Origin: UBA6107 sp964459385
GTDB lineage: Bacteria; Chloroflexota; Anaerolineae; Anaerolineales; Anaerolineaceae
Length of the DNA: 64,000 bases
Assembly (NCBI GenBank): GCA_964459385.1
Contig: CAYWLG010000002.1
Span: forward strand, 62,001 to 126,000
Direction: 5' to 3'
Shown here piece after piece: positions 49,616 through 58,746 of this stretch. The notes under the pieces are model-generated. The model had not been told where the DNA came from. It worked only from the letters and a program-made list of their open reading frames with translations, and ran no database searches. The position numbers and the translations under genes are program-made. How positions within the stretch are numbered: the first letter of the stretch is position 1; each line of letters opens with the position of its first letter.

Positions 49616-51814
49616 TCACAAAATCATTGCCAGCGCCCCAGTTTTTTCTGGAATGTTTATACCGGTGAGGGGGTCATAACAACTCGGATCGTTTAATATG
49701 GCGATTTGGTCCATTATGTAATCAATTTTTCCTCCTTCGTTTAACAAATTAAACTGGTTCGGATAAAGGTTCACACTATAAAGCTGCAACTTTCGCAACA
49801 GCCTCTGGTCTATTTTTTCGGTTCGCAGTTGGCTGATCCATTCGTTCGCCTCATCATTAAATGGTATGAGCAGCGTTTGCTTTTCGTCCCCGATTACCTT
49901 GAACCGTTCAGATGCACTGGCAAAATTAAAAGATGCACTGCGAAAACAGTTCAGAATCTCGGCGGAATCAAATCCATGCTGCGGGTCTTGCAAATCATAC
50001 AAGAGCTCAAAATACTTTTTTATGCTGGCCGGATTAAGCAGATCTTTTTCTTCTTGTAGAATTTCGCGAGTAACTGCGGCCCCTTGTTCAATGTATTTTG
50101 GTAAATGAGCGCAAAGATCTGAACTGGGTTCAAACAGGAACAAATTAGCGGTGGGCAGTTTCCCTTCGCGATTTACGCGCCCTGCGGCTTGCATGATCGA
50201 ATCCAGACCGGCCAGAGCCCTATATCCATTTGGAAAATCAATATCAATCCCAGCCTCTAATACCTGGGTAGAAATCACACGACAAGGATCACCGCTCTTC
50301 AACCGTCCGCGAACTTTTTCAAGAGTCTGTTGCCTATGTGCCGGGCACATGAGTGTGGAAAGGTGATAGTTACCTTCTTTACCTTCTAAACCGCTGAGGA
50401 GCGACTTGGCGTGGCGTCGAGTGTTCACAATGCACAGCGTTTGGCTTTCTTTGTTTAGGTGCTGCAGGATTTCATCGTCACTCAACCTGCCAAGATTGGT
50501 TACGTTTGTCCGTCGATAGAAAGTGAATAACGCTTCTGTTGAGGGTACTAATTCGGTAAATGTGGTTTCTAACGGGAAAAAACGCTGTAAAACAGGCTGG
50601 GTAGCCGTACAAAAAACCACGCTGGAATGATAGTTTGTCACCAATTCCCAAAGAGCAGCCATAGAGGGTGTGAGCATCTCTCGCGGCAGCATTTGAGCTT
50701 CGTCGAAGATCATTATGCTTTTGGCTAAGTTATGAATCTTTCTGCAGCGAGAAGAACGATTCGAGAAGAGTGATTCGAAAAACTGTACGTTTGTGGTGAC
50801 CACAACAGGAATATCCCAGTTTTCTGTTGCCAGCCTGAGTTTCTCAGAAAGCAGATCATTTTCTTCATCTTCAAGCGCCTCAAAGGAAAGTTGCTTTCTC
50901 CAATCAAAATTAGCATGATGTTCCAACACATTCTCTGCGCCAAGACAGGCACGAAATACTCCGGCATTTTGCTCAATGATACTTGTGAAAGGAATTACAT
51001 AGATGATCTTCTTTAATCCATGGATTTTGGCGTGGCGTAACGCAAAAGCAAGTGAGGCCAGTGTCTTTCCACCACCCGTGGGTAGCGTAAGGGTGAAAAA
51101 ACCAGGCAGATTTTCGGATTTATCTATGCAAGTTTGCAGGGTTTGATTTCGTTTCTGGTTAATGGGAGAGTCGTTATTCTTGAAATTTTGTAAGTATTTG
51201 TCTAAACGAGCGTTCAGGGTTTCTAAATCGGCGAATTCTCCTCGCTGTTTTTTTCCCTGCATAAAATTGGACGTATCTTGAAAATCTGCATCTACGAGAG
51301 CTGAATAGATCATCCTCACTAAAAAAGAAAGTGAAAAGTTCTCTTTCCCTTTTTGAGGGTGGATAGTAAAACTCTGCGGTAGTTCAATTTCTATTGGGTT
51401 AATTTCATCTCGATAACCGCTGAATTCATCAATTTCTTTCTTCAGCCTTGAGTGCAAAGTGCCACTGTCTTCAACGTCCAGCCGAGTTCCTCCATCCGGC
51501 AGGCCGCTATGATGCCCGGCAATTGCATATGCAAGCAGTAAAGCTATATCTTTTTGAGGGCTGTTGGGGAAAAGAGAGATAATTTCTTGCGCACCAGCGC
51601 TGGCGTGGTCTACCCGTTTTGGGTTACCAGCCAATCTAGCCTGAAATGCTTGAGAATATTTTCCTATGTCATGTAATCGGCCGGCTATCTTAGCCAGGTT
51701 TTCTACCCCAGCATCCAGACCAAATTTGTAGGCCAATTCAGCCGTTTGACGAAGGTGGTCAGCCAGTGGTTGCCAATTTTCTTTTGTTCCTTCCTTGCTA
51801 TGCGCGTAATACAT
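49616..51814 (-). CDS. cas3: Cas3 helicase-nuclease
   Basis: The 732-residue protein (from MYYAHSKEGTKENWQPLADH) has an N-terminal HD nuclease (AGRLHDIGKYSQAF; later AIAGHHSGLPDG) and a DExD/H helicase with TLPTGGGKT (Walker A), IFDEAQMLP (motif II) and VLEAGIDIDFPNGYRALAGLDSIMQAAGRVNREG (motifs V-VI). It degrades target DNA after Cascade binding. ATG at 51814 follows GAGGGG; 21 extra upstream codons lack support. It is the first gene of the cas operon. Confidence 0.96.
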   Translation of the reverse strand: MYYAHSKEGTKENWQPLADHLRQTAELAYKFGLDAGVENLAKIAGRLHDIGKYSQAFQARLAGNPKRVDHASAGAQEIISLFPNSPQKDIALLLAYAIAGHHSGLPDGGTRLDVEDSGTLHSRLKKEIDEFSGYRDEINPIEIELPQSFTIHPQKGKENFSLSFLVRMIYSALVDADFQDTSNFMQGKKQRGEFADLETLNARLDKYLQNFKNNDSPINQKRNQTLQTCIDKSENLPGFFTLTLPTGGGKTLASLAFALRHAKIHGLKKIIYVIPFTSIIEQNAGVFRACLGAENVLEHHANFDWRKQLSFEALEDEENDLLSEKLRLATENWDIPVVVTTNVQFFESLFSNRSSRCRKIHNLAKSIMIFDEAQMLPREMLTPSMAALWELVTNYHSSVVFCTATQPVLQRFFPLETTFTELVPSTEALFTFYRRTNVTNLGRLSDDEILQHLNKESQTLCIVNTRRHAKSLLSGLEGKEGNYHLSTLMCPAHRQQTLEKVRGRLKSGDPCRVISTQVLEAGIDIDFPNGYRALAGLDSIMQAAGRVNREGKLPTANLFLFEPSSDLCAHLPKYIEQGAAVTREILQEEKDLLNPASIKKYFELLYDLQDPQHGFDSAEILNCFRSASFNFASASERFKVIGDEKQTLLIPFNDEANEWISQLRTEKIDQRLLRKLQLYSVNLYPNQFNLLNEGGKIDYIMDQIAILNDPSCYDPLTGINIPEKTGALAMIL

Positions 51815-52058
51815 CACAGACCCCTCTGCGTAATGCCCTTTATGTTTTTGTTGCCAGTTATAGCCAATTACGAACAAAAGAACTATTCCACAAAATTAAT
51901 TATCTCATAATTGTTCTAATGGGCAATCAGTTTTTTGATTAATAAAGGATCCCCCTTCTCTTGAAAACCTAAACAATTTCTCGACAATTCCGCGATATAT
52001 TTAATTGCTGAGAAACAAAAAGAATAGAACGATTGGGAGATCAAAATCAGGTGTGAAT
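51815..52058. promoter_or_regulatory. Divergent promoter region of the cas operon and SH3-like gene
   Basis: No gene is seen. On the minus strand, a TATAAC box (CTATAACTGG) preceded by TTGTTC lies about 45 bases before the cas3 start. The rest is AT-rich, including CTCATAATTG and GCGATATATTTAAT near the divergent gene. Confidence 0.4.
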
Positions 52059-53240
52059 ATGAATGAAGAGATGAAAGGCTTTTGGAGCTATTTTACTATC
52101 TTGGTCGCCGGTGCCGGGATGAACCTGGTTGGCGGCATTTTGGGAAAGACCGCGTTGGGCTATATCCTGTTCTTCGTGGGGCTGGCGCTGGTGATCGCCG
52201 GATTTATTTATCTTTTTATGAAGAAGGACTACTTCAAAGACGGCCGCCTCAAGGTCTTAATTTTGGGACTGGTGCTCAGTTTATTGCTGGGGGCTTCGAT
52301 CACCTTACTTTTGAATAACACTTTTGTGCGGCCAACCGCCAATGCTTCGATGTTTGGCGGGCTGAGCGGCAGCACGCGCGGCGCTTACAGCTTTGGCAGC
52401 AACAGTGGTACGGCGCGTACCTTTAGCGGCAACTCAGGGCAGGGCTTCAGCGGCACCTTCTCGGGCAGAAACAGTACGAGCGGAACCACCACCAGCCAAA
52501 GCGGCACAACGAGCAATAATTTTGCCGCGGCACGCAGCGGCAGCCTGGCGGCTGTGTTGTTGGGATGGCTCTTCTTGGCAGCCGGGGCAGTGCTTCTGGT
52601 TGTCACGGTCATCCGCTTGTTGACCAAGAAGGTCAGTTACGCCGGGACGCGCTGGAAGGTGCTCTTGCTGGGTCTACTGGTGGGCGCCATGCTTTCGACC
52701 TCCACCGCGATGCTGCTCACACACCGCACGCGGCGCACTTTCACGCCGGGGCAGTTCAGCGGTCAGCAGATGCCCAATGCGAACGGCACGATGATGCCCC
52801 CGACAGATGGCACCCTGATACCGTCGGATGCGCAGCAGGCGCAAGCCACGGCCACCCCAGAGGCCACCGTGACGGCGACACCGACGCCGGCCCCCACGGC
52901 TACACCGCTGCCGACGGCCACTGCGACCACGCAGGTCTATGCCAGCCTGGTCGTCTGCCTCGATTACAATATTCAGAACGGCGAAAATATTCGCACTTCC
53001 CCGTCTGAATCGGGCACAATTGTAGGCACTATCCCGGCGGCGGGCTGCTTCACCATTGACGGCAAAGACTCGCAGGCCCCTGGCTGGTATCATTTCGCCA
53101 GCGGGCAAAACGGCATGGGCGGTATTCAGATCAGTTCTTATGCCGACGATAATAACCTGTGGGTCTACAACCACTACTTCGACAAGGACGAAAGTCTTTT
53201 GAACATGCTGGTCGAAGTCGCCGTACCCACAAGCAAGTAA
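52059..53240 (+). CDS. Membrane protein with Ser/Gly/Thr-rich loop and C-terminal SH3-like domain
   Basis: The 393-residue protein has two pairs of transmembrane helices (about 8-50, 58-80 and 155-175, 190-210). They are separated by an unusual Gly/Ser/Thr/Asn-rich extracellular loop (SGSTRGAYSFGSNSGTARTF and onward). A Thr/Pro/Ala linker (about 250-285) leads to a C-terminal domain VVCLDYNIQNGENIRTSPSESGTIVGTIPAAGCFTIDGKD that follows the bacterial SH3 pattern (ENIRTSPS...GTIPAG). SH3b domains often bind peptidoglycan. ATG at 52059 is preferred over an upstream TTG. Confidence 0.75.
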   Translation: MNEEMKGFWSYFTILVAGAGMNLVGGILGKTALGYILFFVGLALVIAGFIYLFMKKDYFKDGRLKVLILGLVLSLLLGASITLLLNNTFVRPTANASMFGGLSGSTRGAYSFGSNSGTARTFSGNSGQGFSGTFSGRNSTSGTTTSQSGTTSNNFAAARSGSLAAVLLGWLFLAAGAVLLVVTVIRLLTKKVSYAGTRWKVLLLGLLVGAMLSTSTAMLLTHRTRRTFTPGQFSGQQMPNANGTMMPPTDGTLIPSDAQQAQATATPEATVTATPTPAPTATPLPTATATTQVYASLVVCLDYNIQNGENIRTSPSESGTIVGTIPAAGCFTIDGKDSQAPGWYHFASGQNGMGGIQISSYADDNNLWVYNHYFDKDESLLNMLVEVAVPTSK

Positions 53241-53259
53241 AGCAATTTTGCCTGTTTTG

Positions 53260-53290
53260 AAAAGCCGGAGGAACTTCCCCCGGCTTTTTT
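53260..53290. terminator. Bidirectional terminator
   Basis: AAAAGCCGG and CCGGCTTTT surround an 11-base loop between convergent genes, with A and T runs on each side. Confidence 0.85.
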
Positions 53291-53291
53291 G

Positions 53292-54023
53292 TCATCTCTT
53301 TTCGATCTTGTGGTTGAACTGCTCTTCTGGCAGCCCGGTAAAGAAGGTGACCGTGCGCTTCCAGGCCAGCCACTCTTCCTCGCTCAGTTTTTCATCCTTA
53401 TAATGCCAGTCATGCTTACGGATGTATTCGCGCATGTTGACTGATCTTTGTTCGAGCCGCTGGCGCGTGAGCTGAACCAGAAAACGGGCGGCGGTCGGAT
53501 AATCGGTGCCATAGTCTTGCAGCCCGGCCGATAAATGGGTATAGCACAGTCCATCGCTTTGCGTGTAGAGATCGCGAAATGCAGGTTTTTCTGAATTCAA
53601 CTCTTCGAACAGGCCGGAGAGCAGGTTGGTATCGCTCTGGGCCTGAAATTCGCACAGGGGGCAGACGGGTGCGTTTTCTTTTTTACCCGGCCACCAGGCG
53701 GCGATTTTTTGCCTGAGCCCTTTGAGTCCGGGTTCAAAGGCGGCCAACTCATCCGCCACCTGACGGGCCAATTGTTCGTAAATGTAATTGATGCCCAGCA
53801 CCGGCCCGCTGCTCGACATCTCGACGGCAACCATCAATTTGGTGTGGGTGGGGCAGAAGCCATGCGCTTCCATGATGGGCTTGCGCCAGTCGGGGTTCAT
53901 GGTGTTCTCATAGAGAAAGCCATCGGCGCTTTTCTGCACCGCTTCTTCTGAGAGGCGGCAGATGGGGCAGCCGGGTTCTTTGAGAGCGGCTTCCAGTTGG
54001 ACGGAGGTTAAAGCAAACGGCAT
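53292..54023 (-). CDS. DUF6062-type Cys-rich protein
   Basis: The 243-residue soluble protein has two parallel Cys/His sets: PGCPICRLSEEAV with HGFCPTHTKLMV, and APVCPLCEFQAQ with DGLCYTHLSAGL. The spacing CxxC...CxxH twice suggests two structural zinc sites. It matches the family annotated as DUF6062, common in Chloroflexota and Firmicutes and of unknown function. It is transcribed upstream-to-downstream after the MprF-like pair on the minus strand. Confidence 0.75.
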   Translation of the reverse strand: MPFALTSVQLEAALKEPGCPICRLSEEAVQKSADGFLYENTMNPDWRKPIMEAHGFCPTHTKLMVAVEMSSSGPVLGINYIYEQLARQVADELAAFEPGLKGLRQKIAAWWPGKKENAPVCPLCEFQAQSDTNLLSGLFEELNSEKPAFRDLYTQSDGLCYTHLSAGLQDYGTDYPTAARFLVQLTRQRLEQRSVNMREYIRKHDWHYKDEKLSEEEWLAWKRTVTFFTGLPEEQFNHKIEKR

Positions 54024-54056
54024 TGGAACTCCTTTGGGAGGGTTTCGCAGACGGCC

Positions 54057-55244
54057 TCAGTTTTTGAGGAATTTCCACATATAGTGGTTGCCCGAGTGTA
54101 CCTTGAGCAGGGTGGTCAACACAAGCGGCAATGAGGAGGAACCCGGGTAGACCAGATAGCGCGGCTCCCAGTTGGGATGGAATTTCTCTTTGAATTCGTG
54201 CAGCCCTTTGAAGTTGTAAAAGCGCGCCACGTATTCAGAGAGGGTGTGCAAGGCCTGTTCGACACGCGGGTCTTCGGGTTTTTCGCCCACCCCCACGATG
54301 GCGCTCAGCCCCAGGCTGAAGGTAGCGATACCCTGATCTTTCGACCACTGCAGCATGCGGCTGAACAGATACTCCATCGTACCATGTTCCACCTGGCGGT
54401 AGCGGCGCATCAGATCAATGGTCAGTTCGTTCTTCTGGTATTCCGAGACCAGATTGGCGAAAGCAGTGGGGGTGCCATCAGGGGCATGCACCACCGCGAC
54501 CGGGCCACTGCGGATGTATTCATCGTCAAACCAGCCGTCTGAAAAATGCATCTCCCCGCCGTGACGCATGGTAAGCCAGGCTTCGCTGACCTGACGAAGC
54601 TGCCAGAGCAGGTCAGCACTGAGGGGAGGGGTATGCACTTCGGCATGGTAGCCCAGCTTTTCCATGTGATTGACCTCGTAACGCACTCCTTTATTCTGGC
54701 TGCCTTCGAGGCTGAACTGGGAGAGGTCAATGATGGCTTCGTAACCGATGCAGATCGTGTCATAGCCGGCAGCCTGATACTCTTTGAGGTGATCGGGCAG
54801 CACTGAAGCATAGGACGCCGACCAATCATTGCGCTGGCAGTGCTGCTGAAAGGCGGCCAACGCGGCGGCGAATTCCTCTGGGGGGCCGATAGGGTCACCC
54901 AAGACGATGGCGCCGCGTCCGCTGGCACCAAAGGCGGTGACGGTGTTGGCGGGGCCGAAGAAATAGGATTTATCATCGAACAGGGTGGCTCTGGCCAACG
55001 CGGTATGACCGTAGCGATTGACGACCTCGGCAGCGCGCAGACGCTCGTCTTCAGTGGCGGGCAGGCGCACCAAGACCGGCCGGATGAGCATGAGCAGGGC
55101 GAATCCGAGCGTGCCCGCGCCAATGAAGTAGATCGAATCAGAAAAATACTTGCCGTAAGGTGTGAGCGGCTGCAGGTTGGTGCCAGAAAATGAAGTAAAC
55201 ATCGCCACTGTTTGTTGAATGGCTGGCCAAAGGGCATAGGTCAT
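54057..55244 (-). CDS. MprF-like aminoacyl-lipid synthase, C-terminal (DUF2156) part
   Basis: The 395-residue frame has an initial helix pair (DSIYFIGAGTLGFALLMLIRPVL) and the GNAT-like synthase domain typical of phosphatidylglycerol lysyltransferase C-termini: ALFDDKSYFFGPANTVTAFGASGRGAIVLGDPIGPPEEF, DLMRRYRQVEHGTMEYLFSRMLQW and FNFKGLHEFKEKFHPNWEPRYLVYPG. It moves an amino acid from tRNA onto a membrane lipid. The preceding frame on the minus strand contains the missing upstream membrane part in another phase; the text GAIGFYALDRHFK directly before this ATG, in its own frame, continues the protein, so the two are halves of one gene. Confidence 0.85.
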   Translation of the reverse strand: MTYALWPAIQQTVAMFTSFSGTNLQPLTPYGKYFSDSIYFIGAGTLGFALLMLIRPVLVRLPATEDERLRAAEVVNRYGHTALARATLFDDKSYFFGPANTVTAFGASGRGAIVLGDPIGPPEEFAAALAAFQQHCQRNDWSASYASVLPDHLKEYQAAGYDTICIGYEAIIDLSQFSLEGSQNKGVRYEVNHMEKLGYHAEVHTPPLSADLLWQLRQVSEAWLTMRHGGEMHFSDGWFDDEYIRSGPVAVVHAPDGTPTAFANLVSEYQKNELTIDLMRRYRQVEHGTMEYLFSRMLQWSKDQGIATFSLGLSAIVGVGEKPEDPRVEQALHTLSEYVARFYNFKGLHEFKEKFHPNWEPRYLVYPGSSSLPLVLTTLLKVHSGNHYMWKFLKN

Positions 55245-55750
55245 CTTAAAATGGCGGTCGAGGGCATAGAAACCGATGGCCCCATAGACAGGGTGAACAA
55301 AAAAGCCGCGGCCAGCACGATCAGCCCCTGACGCACGGAGGGGCGATCGCTGGCGGCGTGAAAGCTGGCGCGCAAGACGATCAGCAGGGCGATCAACCCC
55401 AGCCCAAGGCTGGCCTCTTCAAAGTCGAGGCCTTTCAACATGTGGGTAAGGGACGAAACGGCCAGCAGCCCCAGAGTGAGCACCCAGGCGGTGCGTTTGC
55501 GGCGCCAGAGTGCACCCGCCAGCAAGATCAGTGCAAAGCCGGCCAGAGCCGCGGTGATGCGGCTGCCGTGGCGTACTTCAAGGGGCAGAAAGGCTTCGAT
55601 GAGCTGCAAGCGCTGCAAAAGCGCCGGGTGCACGGCTGAGGTGAGGTTGACAATGCCCATTACCAGGGTCAGCAGTGAAGCAAGGCGAACCCCCCACTCT
55701 TCCCAATGAAAGTAATGCGGGGCAGGGCTTAAATTTTCGTTTGCTTCCAT
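55241..55750 (-). CDS. MprF-like protein, N-terminal membrane part (split gene)
   Basis: The 169-residue frame has an acidic start and four to five helices (VRLASLLTLVMGIVNLTSAV; ITAALAGFALILLAGALW; TAWVLTLGLLAVSSL; LGLGLIALLIVLRAS; GLIVLAAAFLFTLSM). It resembles the membrane region of MprF-like proteins just before the synthase. It ends four bases into the next frame (ATGA). The last 15 residues (SMGPSVSMPSTAILR) look like out-of-frame text; a -1 shift at T-TTT-TTG (minus strand, near 55298-55304) would continue as VHPVYGAIGFYALDRHF. It is frameshifted by mutation, assembly error or programmed slippage. Confidence 0.7.
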   Translation of the reverse strand: MEANENLSPAPHYFHWEEWGVRLASLLTLVMGIVNLTSAVHPALLQRLQLIEAFLPLEVRHGSRITAALAGFALILLAGALWRRKRTAWVLTLGLLAVSSLTHMLKGLDFEEASLGLGLIALLIVLRASFHAASDRPSVRQGLIVLAAAFLFTLSMGPSVSMPSTAILR

Positions 55751-55857
55751 TCTTTACTCCGATCATCAGGTCAGACGGAATTGGCAACAGCACGGTAATT
55801 TGATTATAGCCAGAATCGTTCGCAGGGGTGAAACGGTCTCATCGCGAAAGCGATGAG

Positions 55858-55890
55858 ATTCGGCAACCTTGAGCCTGCTGGTTGCCGAAT
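55858..55890 (+). repeat. Stem-loop between the MprF-like and GH18 genes
   Basis: ATTCGGCAACC and GGTTGCCGAAT form an 11-bp stem around a 10-base loop, followed by TTTTT on the plus strand. A second small hairpin CTCATCGC/GCGATGAG lies just before it. Both flanking genes are on the minus strand, so it stands behind the GH18 stop. Confidence 0.5.
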
Positions 55891-55892
55891 TT

Positions 55893-56999
55893 TTATTGCT
55901 CCGGCATTTGTGCAGCCAGCCAGAAACTTTCATCCTCTTTGCCGAGCGCCCACATGGAAAGCCCGCCGAGGCCGTAACGCTCGACCAGAGCCGTTTTGGC
56001 GCGGATGCTGACCTCGTTTTCGTACCAAACTTGATGAGTCTGGCCATTTTCGGTGTAGGTCAACCAGGGAGATTGGGAGGGTTCATCGAAATGACTCTCA
56101 ACATCCGTTTTGTCTGACAGCGAGGGGAAATCGACCCACGAAACATCCACGGTGCGGCCGTTTGGCCCCCAATCATAACCGTAGGCGGGCAGGCCGATCA
56201 ACAGCCTGGCCGGAGGAACCTGATTGGAAGAGAAGGCCAGCACCTGTTCCACCCAGTCCGCGCCTGAAACCGGCCCGGGCGCGCTCCACGAACCGTGCTG
56301 ATCGTAGGTCATTAGCTGCAAATAATCGGCTTCCTGCCCCAATAAGGCCAGGTCAAAGGGGTAGGACCACGAATTGGCCGGGTCATCGGCACTTTTGGCC
56401 GGCAGGCTGAGGATGAGCTTGAGCCCCTTTTCGTGCAAAGCGCCGGCCAGATCCTGTACAAAGGTCGAATACTGAGCCCGGACGGCAGCGAGATCTTCTG
56501 AATAGGCGATGCCCTCCAAATCAATGTTGATGCCGTCATACGATCCGTTTTCGGCCAACGCCACCAGAGCGGGGATGAGGGTATCTTTATAGGTGAGCAG
56601 GGCGGCCTTTGCCAGTTGTGGGTCGAAATCATACACGCCCGGGGCGTCGTTGTAGTTGTTGATGCAGGCATAGGCTTGAATGTTGTGTGAGCGGGCGAAG
56701 GCGGCGGCCCCAAACGGATCGCTGCCTTCGATCTCACCCTGAGCGTTCACCGTGTACACATCCACCGAGACGATATTGATATATTGAGCATATTTTTGCA
56801 GCGCTTCGAAAGAAGCCTGGCTGCCGGTATAGTAGCCCATCGAGATTGGTTTATTTGTGGGAGCCGTCTGAGCAGGGGTTGGGGAAGAGGGGGTGTTTTG
56901 CGTGGGTTGAGCAGGCACGGGTGCAGAAGCACAGGCGGGAGCGAGCAGTGCCAGGGTCGCGTACATAAAGGACAGAAAGGCCGTTCTTTTTCGCATCAT
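55893..56999 (-). CDS. GH18-family (YaaH/SleL-like) lipoprotein glycosidase
   Basis: The 368-residue protein (MMRKRTAFLS) has a lipoprotein-type signal ending LLAPACAS, a Pro/Thr/Gln linker to about residue 50, and a TIM-barrel GH18 domain: MGYYTGSQASFEALQKYAQYINIVSVDVYTV, DGINIDLEGI (catalytic Glu in DxxDxDxE form), LILSLPAKS, LQLMTYDQHGSWSAPGPVSG and LGGLSMWALGKED. Such proteins cleave N-acetylglucosamine bonds in peptidoglycan or chitin. The start at 56999 leaves GAGG six bases upstream. Confidence 0.85.
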   Translation of the reverse strand: MMRKRTAFLSFMYATLALLAPACASAPVPAQPTQNTPSSPTPAQTAPTNKPISMGYYTGSQASFEALQKYAQYINIVSVDVYTVNAQGEIEGSDPFGAAAFARSHNIQAYACINNYNDAPGVYDFDPQLAKAALLTYKDTLIPALVALAENGSYDGINIDLEGIAYSEDLAAVRAQYSTFVQDLAGALHEKGLKLILSLPAKSADDPANSWSYPFDLALLGQEADYLQLMTYDQHGSWSAPGPVSGADWVEQVLAFSSNQVPPARLLIGLPAYGYDWGPNGRTVDVSWVDFPSLSDKTDVESHFDEPSQSPWLTYTENGQTHQVWYENEVSIRAKTALVERYGLGGLSMWALGKEDESFWLAAQMPEQ

Positions 57000-57330
57000 A
57001 TTCATCCTCAAGGTTATCGGTGATTAAGCAAAAAGCACATCACAATTGATTTTAGCATCTGGAGCAAGTCAAAGGCCAGCGTTTGTCAGCTATTTTCGGC
57101 GGTCGAATTTGATACATATTGGTGGAATACAGCCAGTTGCAGTATATAATAGTTATCATTGAAATTCACATCGGTGCATATCGCCGGCAGGCTTTTCGAA
57201 AAGCAGGGTGTGTCTTGCAAAAGCGGACGTTTCTTCACCCTCTACCCACAGGATGGCCTGTTCAATAAGTTTCACTTTGACAACAATTGAGTGGACATGG
57301 GCTTGGTGATTGAGAAAGGACCAGGTCAGC

Positions 57331-58644
57331 ATGAAGATTCCAAAGGTATCCCGCACGATTCGTATTCCATTGATCTATGGGGTGTTTTCGATTGCCTGGA
57401 TCGTGATCACCGACCAGTTGAACTATCTCGCGGCTCCAGACGTGAAATACGCCACGCTGATTGCCATCATCAAAGGACTGGTGTTTGTGCTGGCCTCCAC
57501 GTTTCTCATTTACGTGCTGCTGAAGGTGGATGAGAGGCAAGAAAAGTCGCTGCGCGGCGAACTATATTTGCTGCAAGACAGTTTCGCGCAGATGTTTGCT
57601 AACAATCCGATACCCATGTGGGTAAATGAACTGGGGGAGTTTAAGTTTCTTGCCGTCAATGATTCGACCTGTCAGCTTTTCGGTTACTCTCCTGAGGTGT
57701 TTTTGAACGAAACACTGGGGGTGATCTGTGCCGAAGAAGACCGTGAGCGGGTTTTGAAGGCAGCCGGGAAGCAATTTGATGGCATCTACAATACCGGCCC
57801 CCGGAAGCTGATCGATCATGACGGTGCGATCATCCACGTAGACCTGGTTTTTGTGCGTTTTGACTATAGCGGAAGGCAGGCGCTGCTGGTGACTTGCCTG
57901 GATCTAAGCAAACAGCAGGAAATAGAAGAATCGCTCAGACGTACCGCCGATGAACGCGATGCCTTCGAATCGTTCAGCTACTCGATCTCGCACGACCTGC
58001 GCGCCAACATTCGTGCTGTCACCGGATATAGCGAACTGCTGCTTGAAGATTGCGGCGATCAATTGACCGGGCAGGCGAAGGCCTATTTGAACAACCTGAA
58101 AACAGCCGGCGCACAGATGAACCAGACCATCGAGCGGATGCTCATGCTCTCTCAGTTGTCGCACAGCAAATTAAGCGAGAACTGGATCAATCTTTCTGCT
58201 CTGGTCGAAAGCGCCGCAGCCGAAATTCAGGCCAGGGAACAGGTTAATCAGCCTGAGCGTTCTGTCCAGTTCAAGATCCAGCCCGATCTTTCTGTTATGG
58301 CAGATGCAGAACTGATGAAGGCTGCCATCAACAACCTGATCGAAAATGCCTGGAAGTATACTTCGCCCCGCGCACAGGCCGTGGTGGAGTTTGGCTGTCT
58401 GGATATCGATGCCGAAAATCAAATCTTTTTCGTTCGCGATAACGGGGTGGGCTTTGATGCCCAAAAGGCCCTCGACCTGTTCAAGCCCTTCCAGCGCTTT
58501 CACCCGGTGGCCGAGTTCCCGGGCAGCGGCATGGGCTTGAGCATCGTGGCCAAGATCGTACAGCTTCACGGCGGTCGCATCTGGGCAGAAAGCGAACCCG
58601 ATCGGGGGGCAGCGTTCTACTTTACCCTGCGGCCTGAAGCCTGA
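57331..58644 (+). CDS. Membrane sensor histidine kinase with PAS domain
   Basis: The 437-residue protein has two N-terminal helices (about 12-35 and 45-68) and a cytoplasmic PAS domain (FAQMFANNPIPMWVNELGEFKFLAVNDSTCQLFGYSPEVF). The HisKA/HATPase core follows: SYSISHDLRANIRAVTGYSELL (phospho-His), NLIENAWKYTS (N box), RDNGVGFD (G1), FQRFHP (F box) and GSGMGLSIVAKIVQLHGG (G2). The short extracytoplasmic loop suggests sensing by the membrane or PAS. No response regulator is adjacent, so it is an orphan kinase. ATG at 57331 follows AAAGGACCAGG. Confidence 0.92.
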   Translation: MKIPKVSRTIRIPLIYGVFSIAWIVITDQLNYLAAPDVKYATLIAIIKGLVFVLASTFLIYVLLKVDERQEKSLRGELYLLQDSFAQMFANNPIPMWVNELGEFKFLAVNDSTCQLFGYSPEVFLNETLGVICAEEDRERVLKAAGKQFDGIYNTGPRKLIDHDGAIIHVDLVFVRFDYSGRQALLVTCLDLSKQQEIEESLRRTADERDAFESFSYSISHDLRANIRAVTGYSELLLEDCGDQLTGQAKAYLNNLKTAGAQMNQTIERMLMLSQLSHSKLSENWINLSALVESAAAEIQAREQVNQPERSVQFKIQPDLSVMADAELMKAAINNLIENAWKYTSPRAQAVVEFGCLDIDAENQIFFVRDNGVGFDAQKALDLFKPFQRFHPVAEFPGSGMGLSIVAKIVQLHGGRIWAESEPDRGAAFYFTLRPEA

Positions 58645-58746
58645 CAGAAGTTGGCCCAAACCTTGCACCCTACATGGGTGTATTTTTGTTTAAATCTCCG
58701 TTCGGCTATTCACCGGGCGAGGGCATTTCTTGATAAGGACTGCGGC

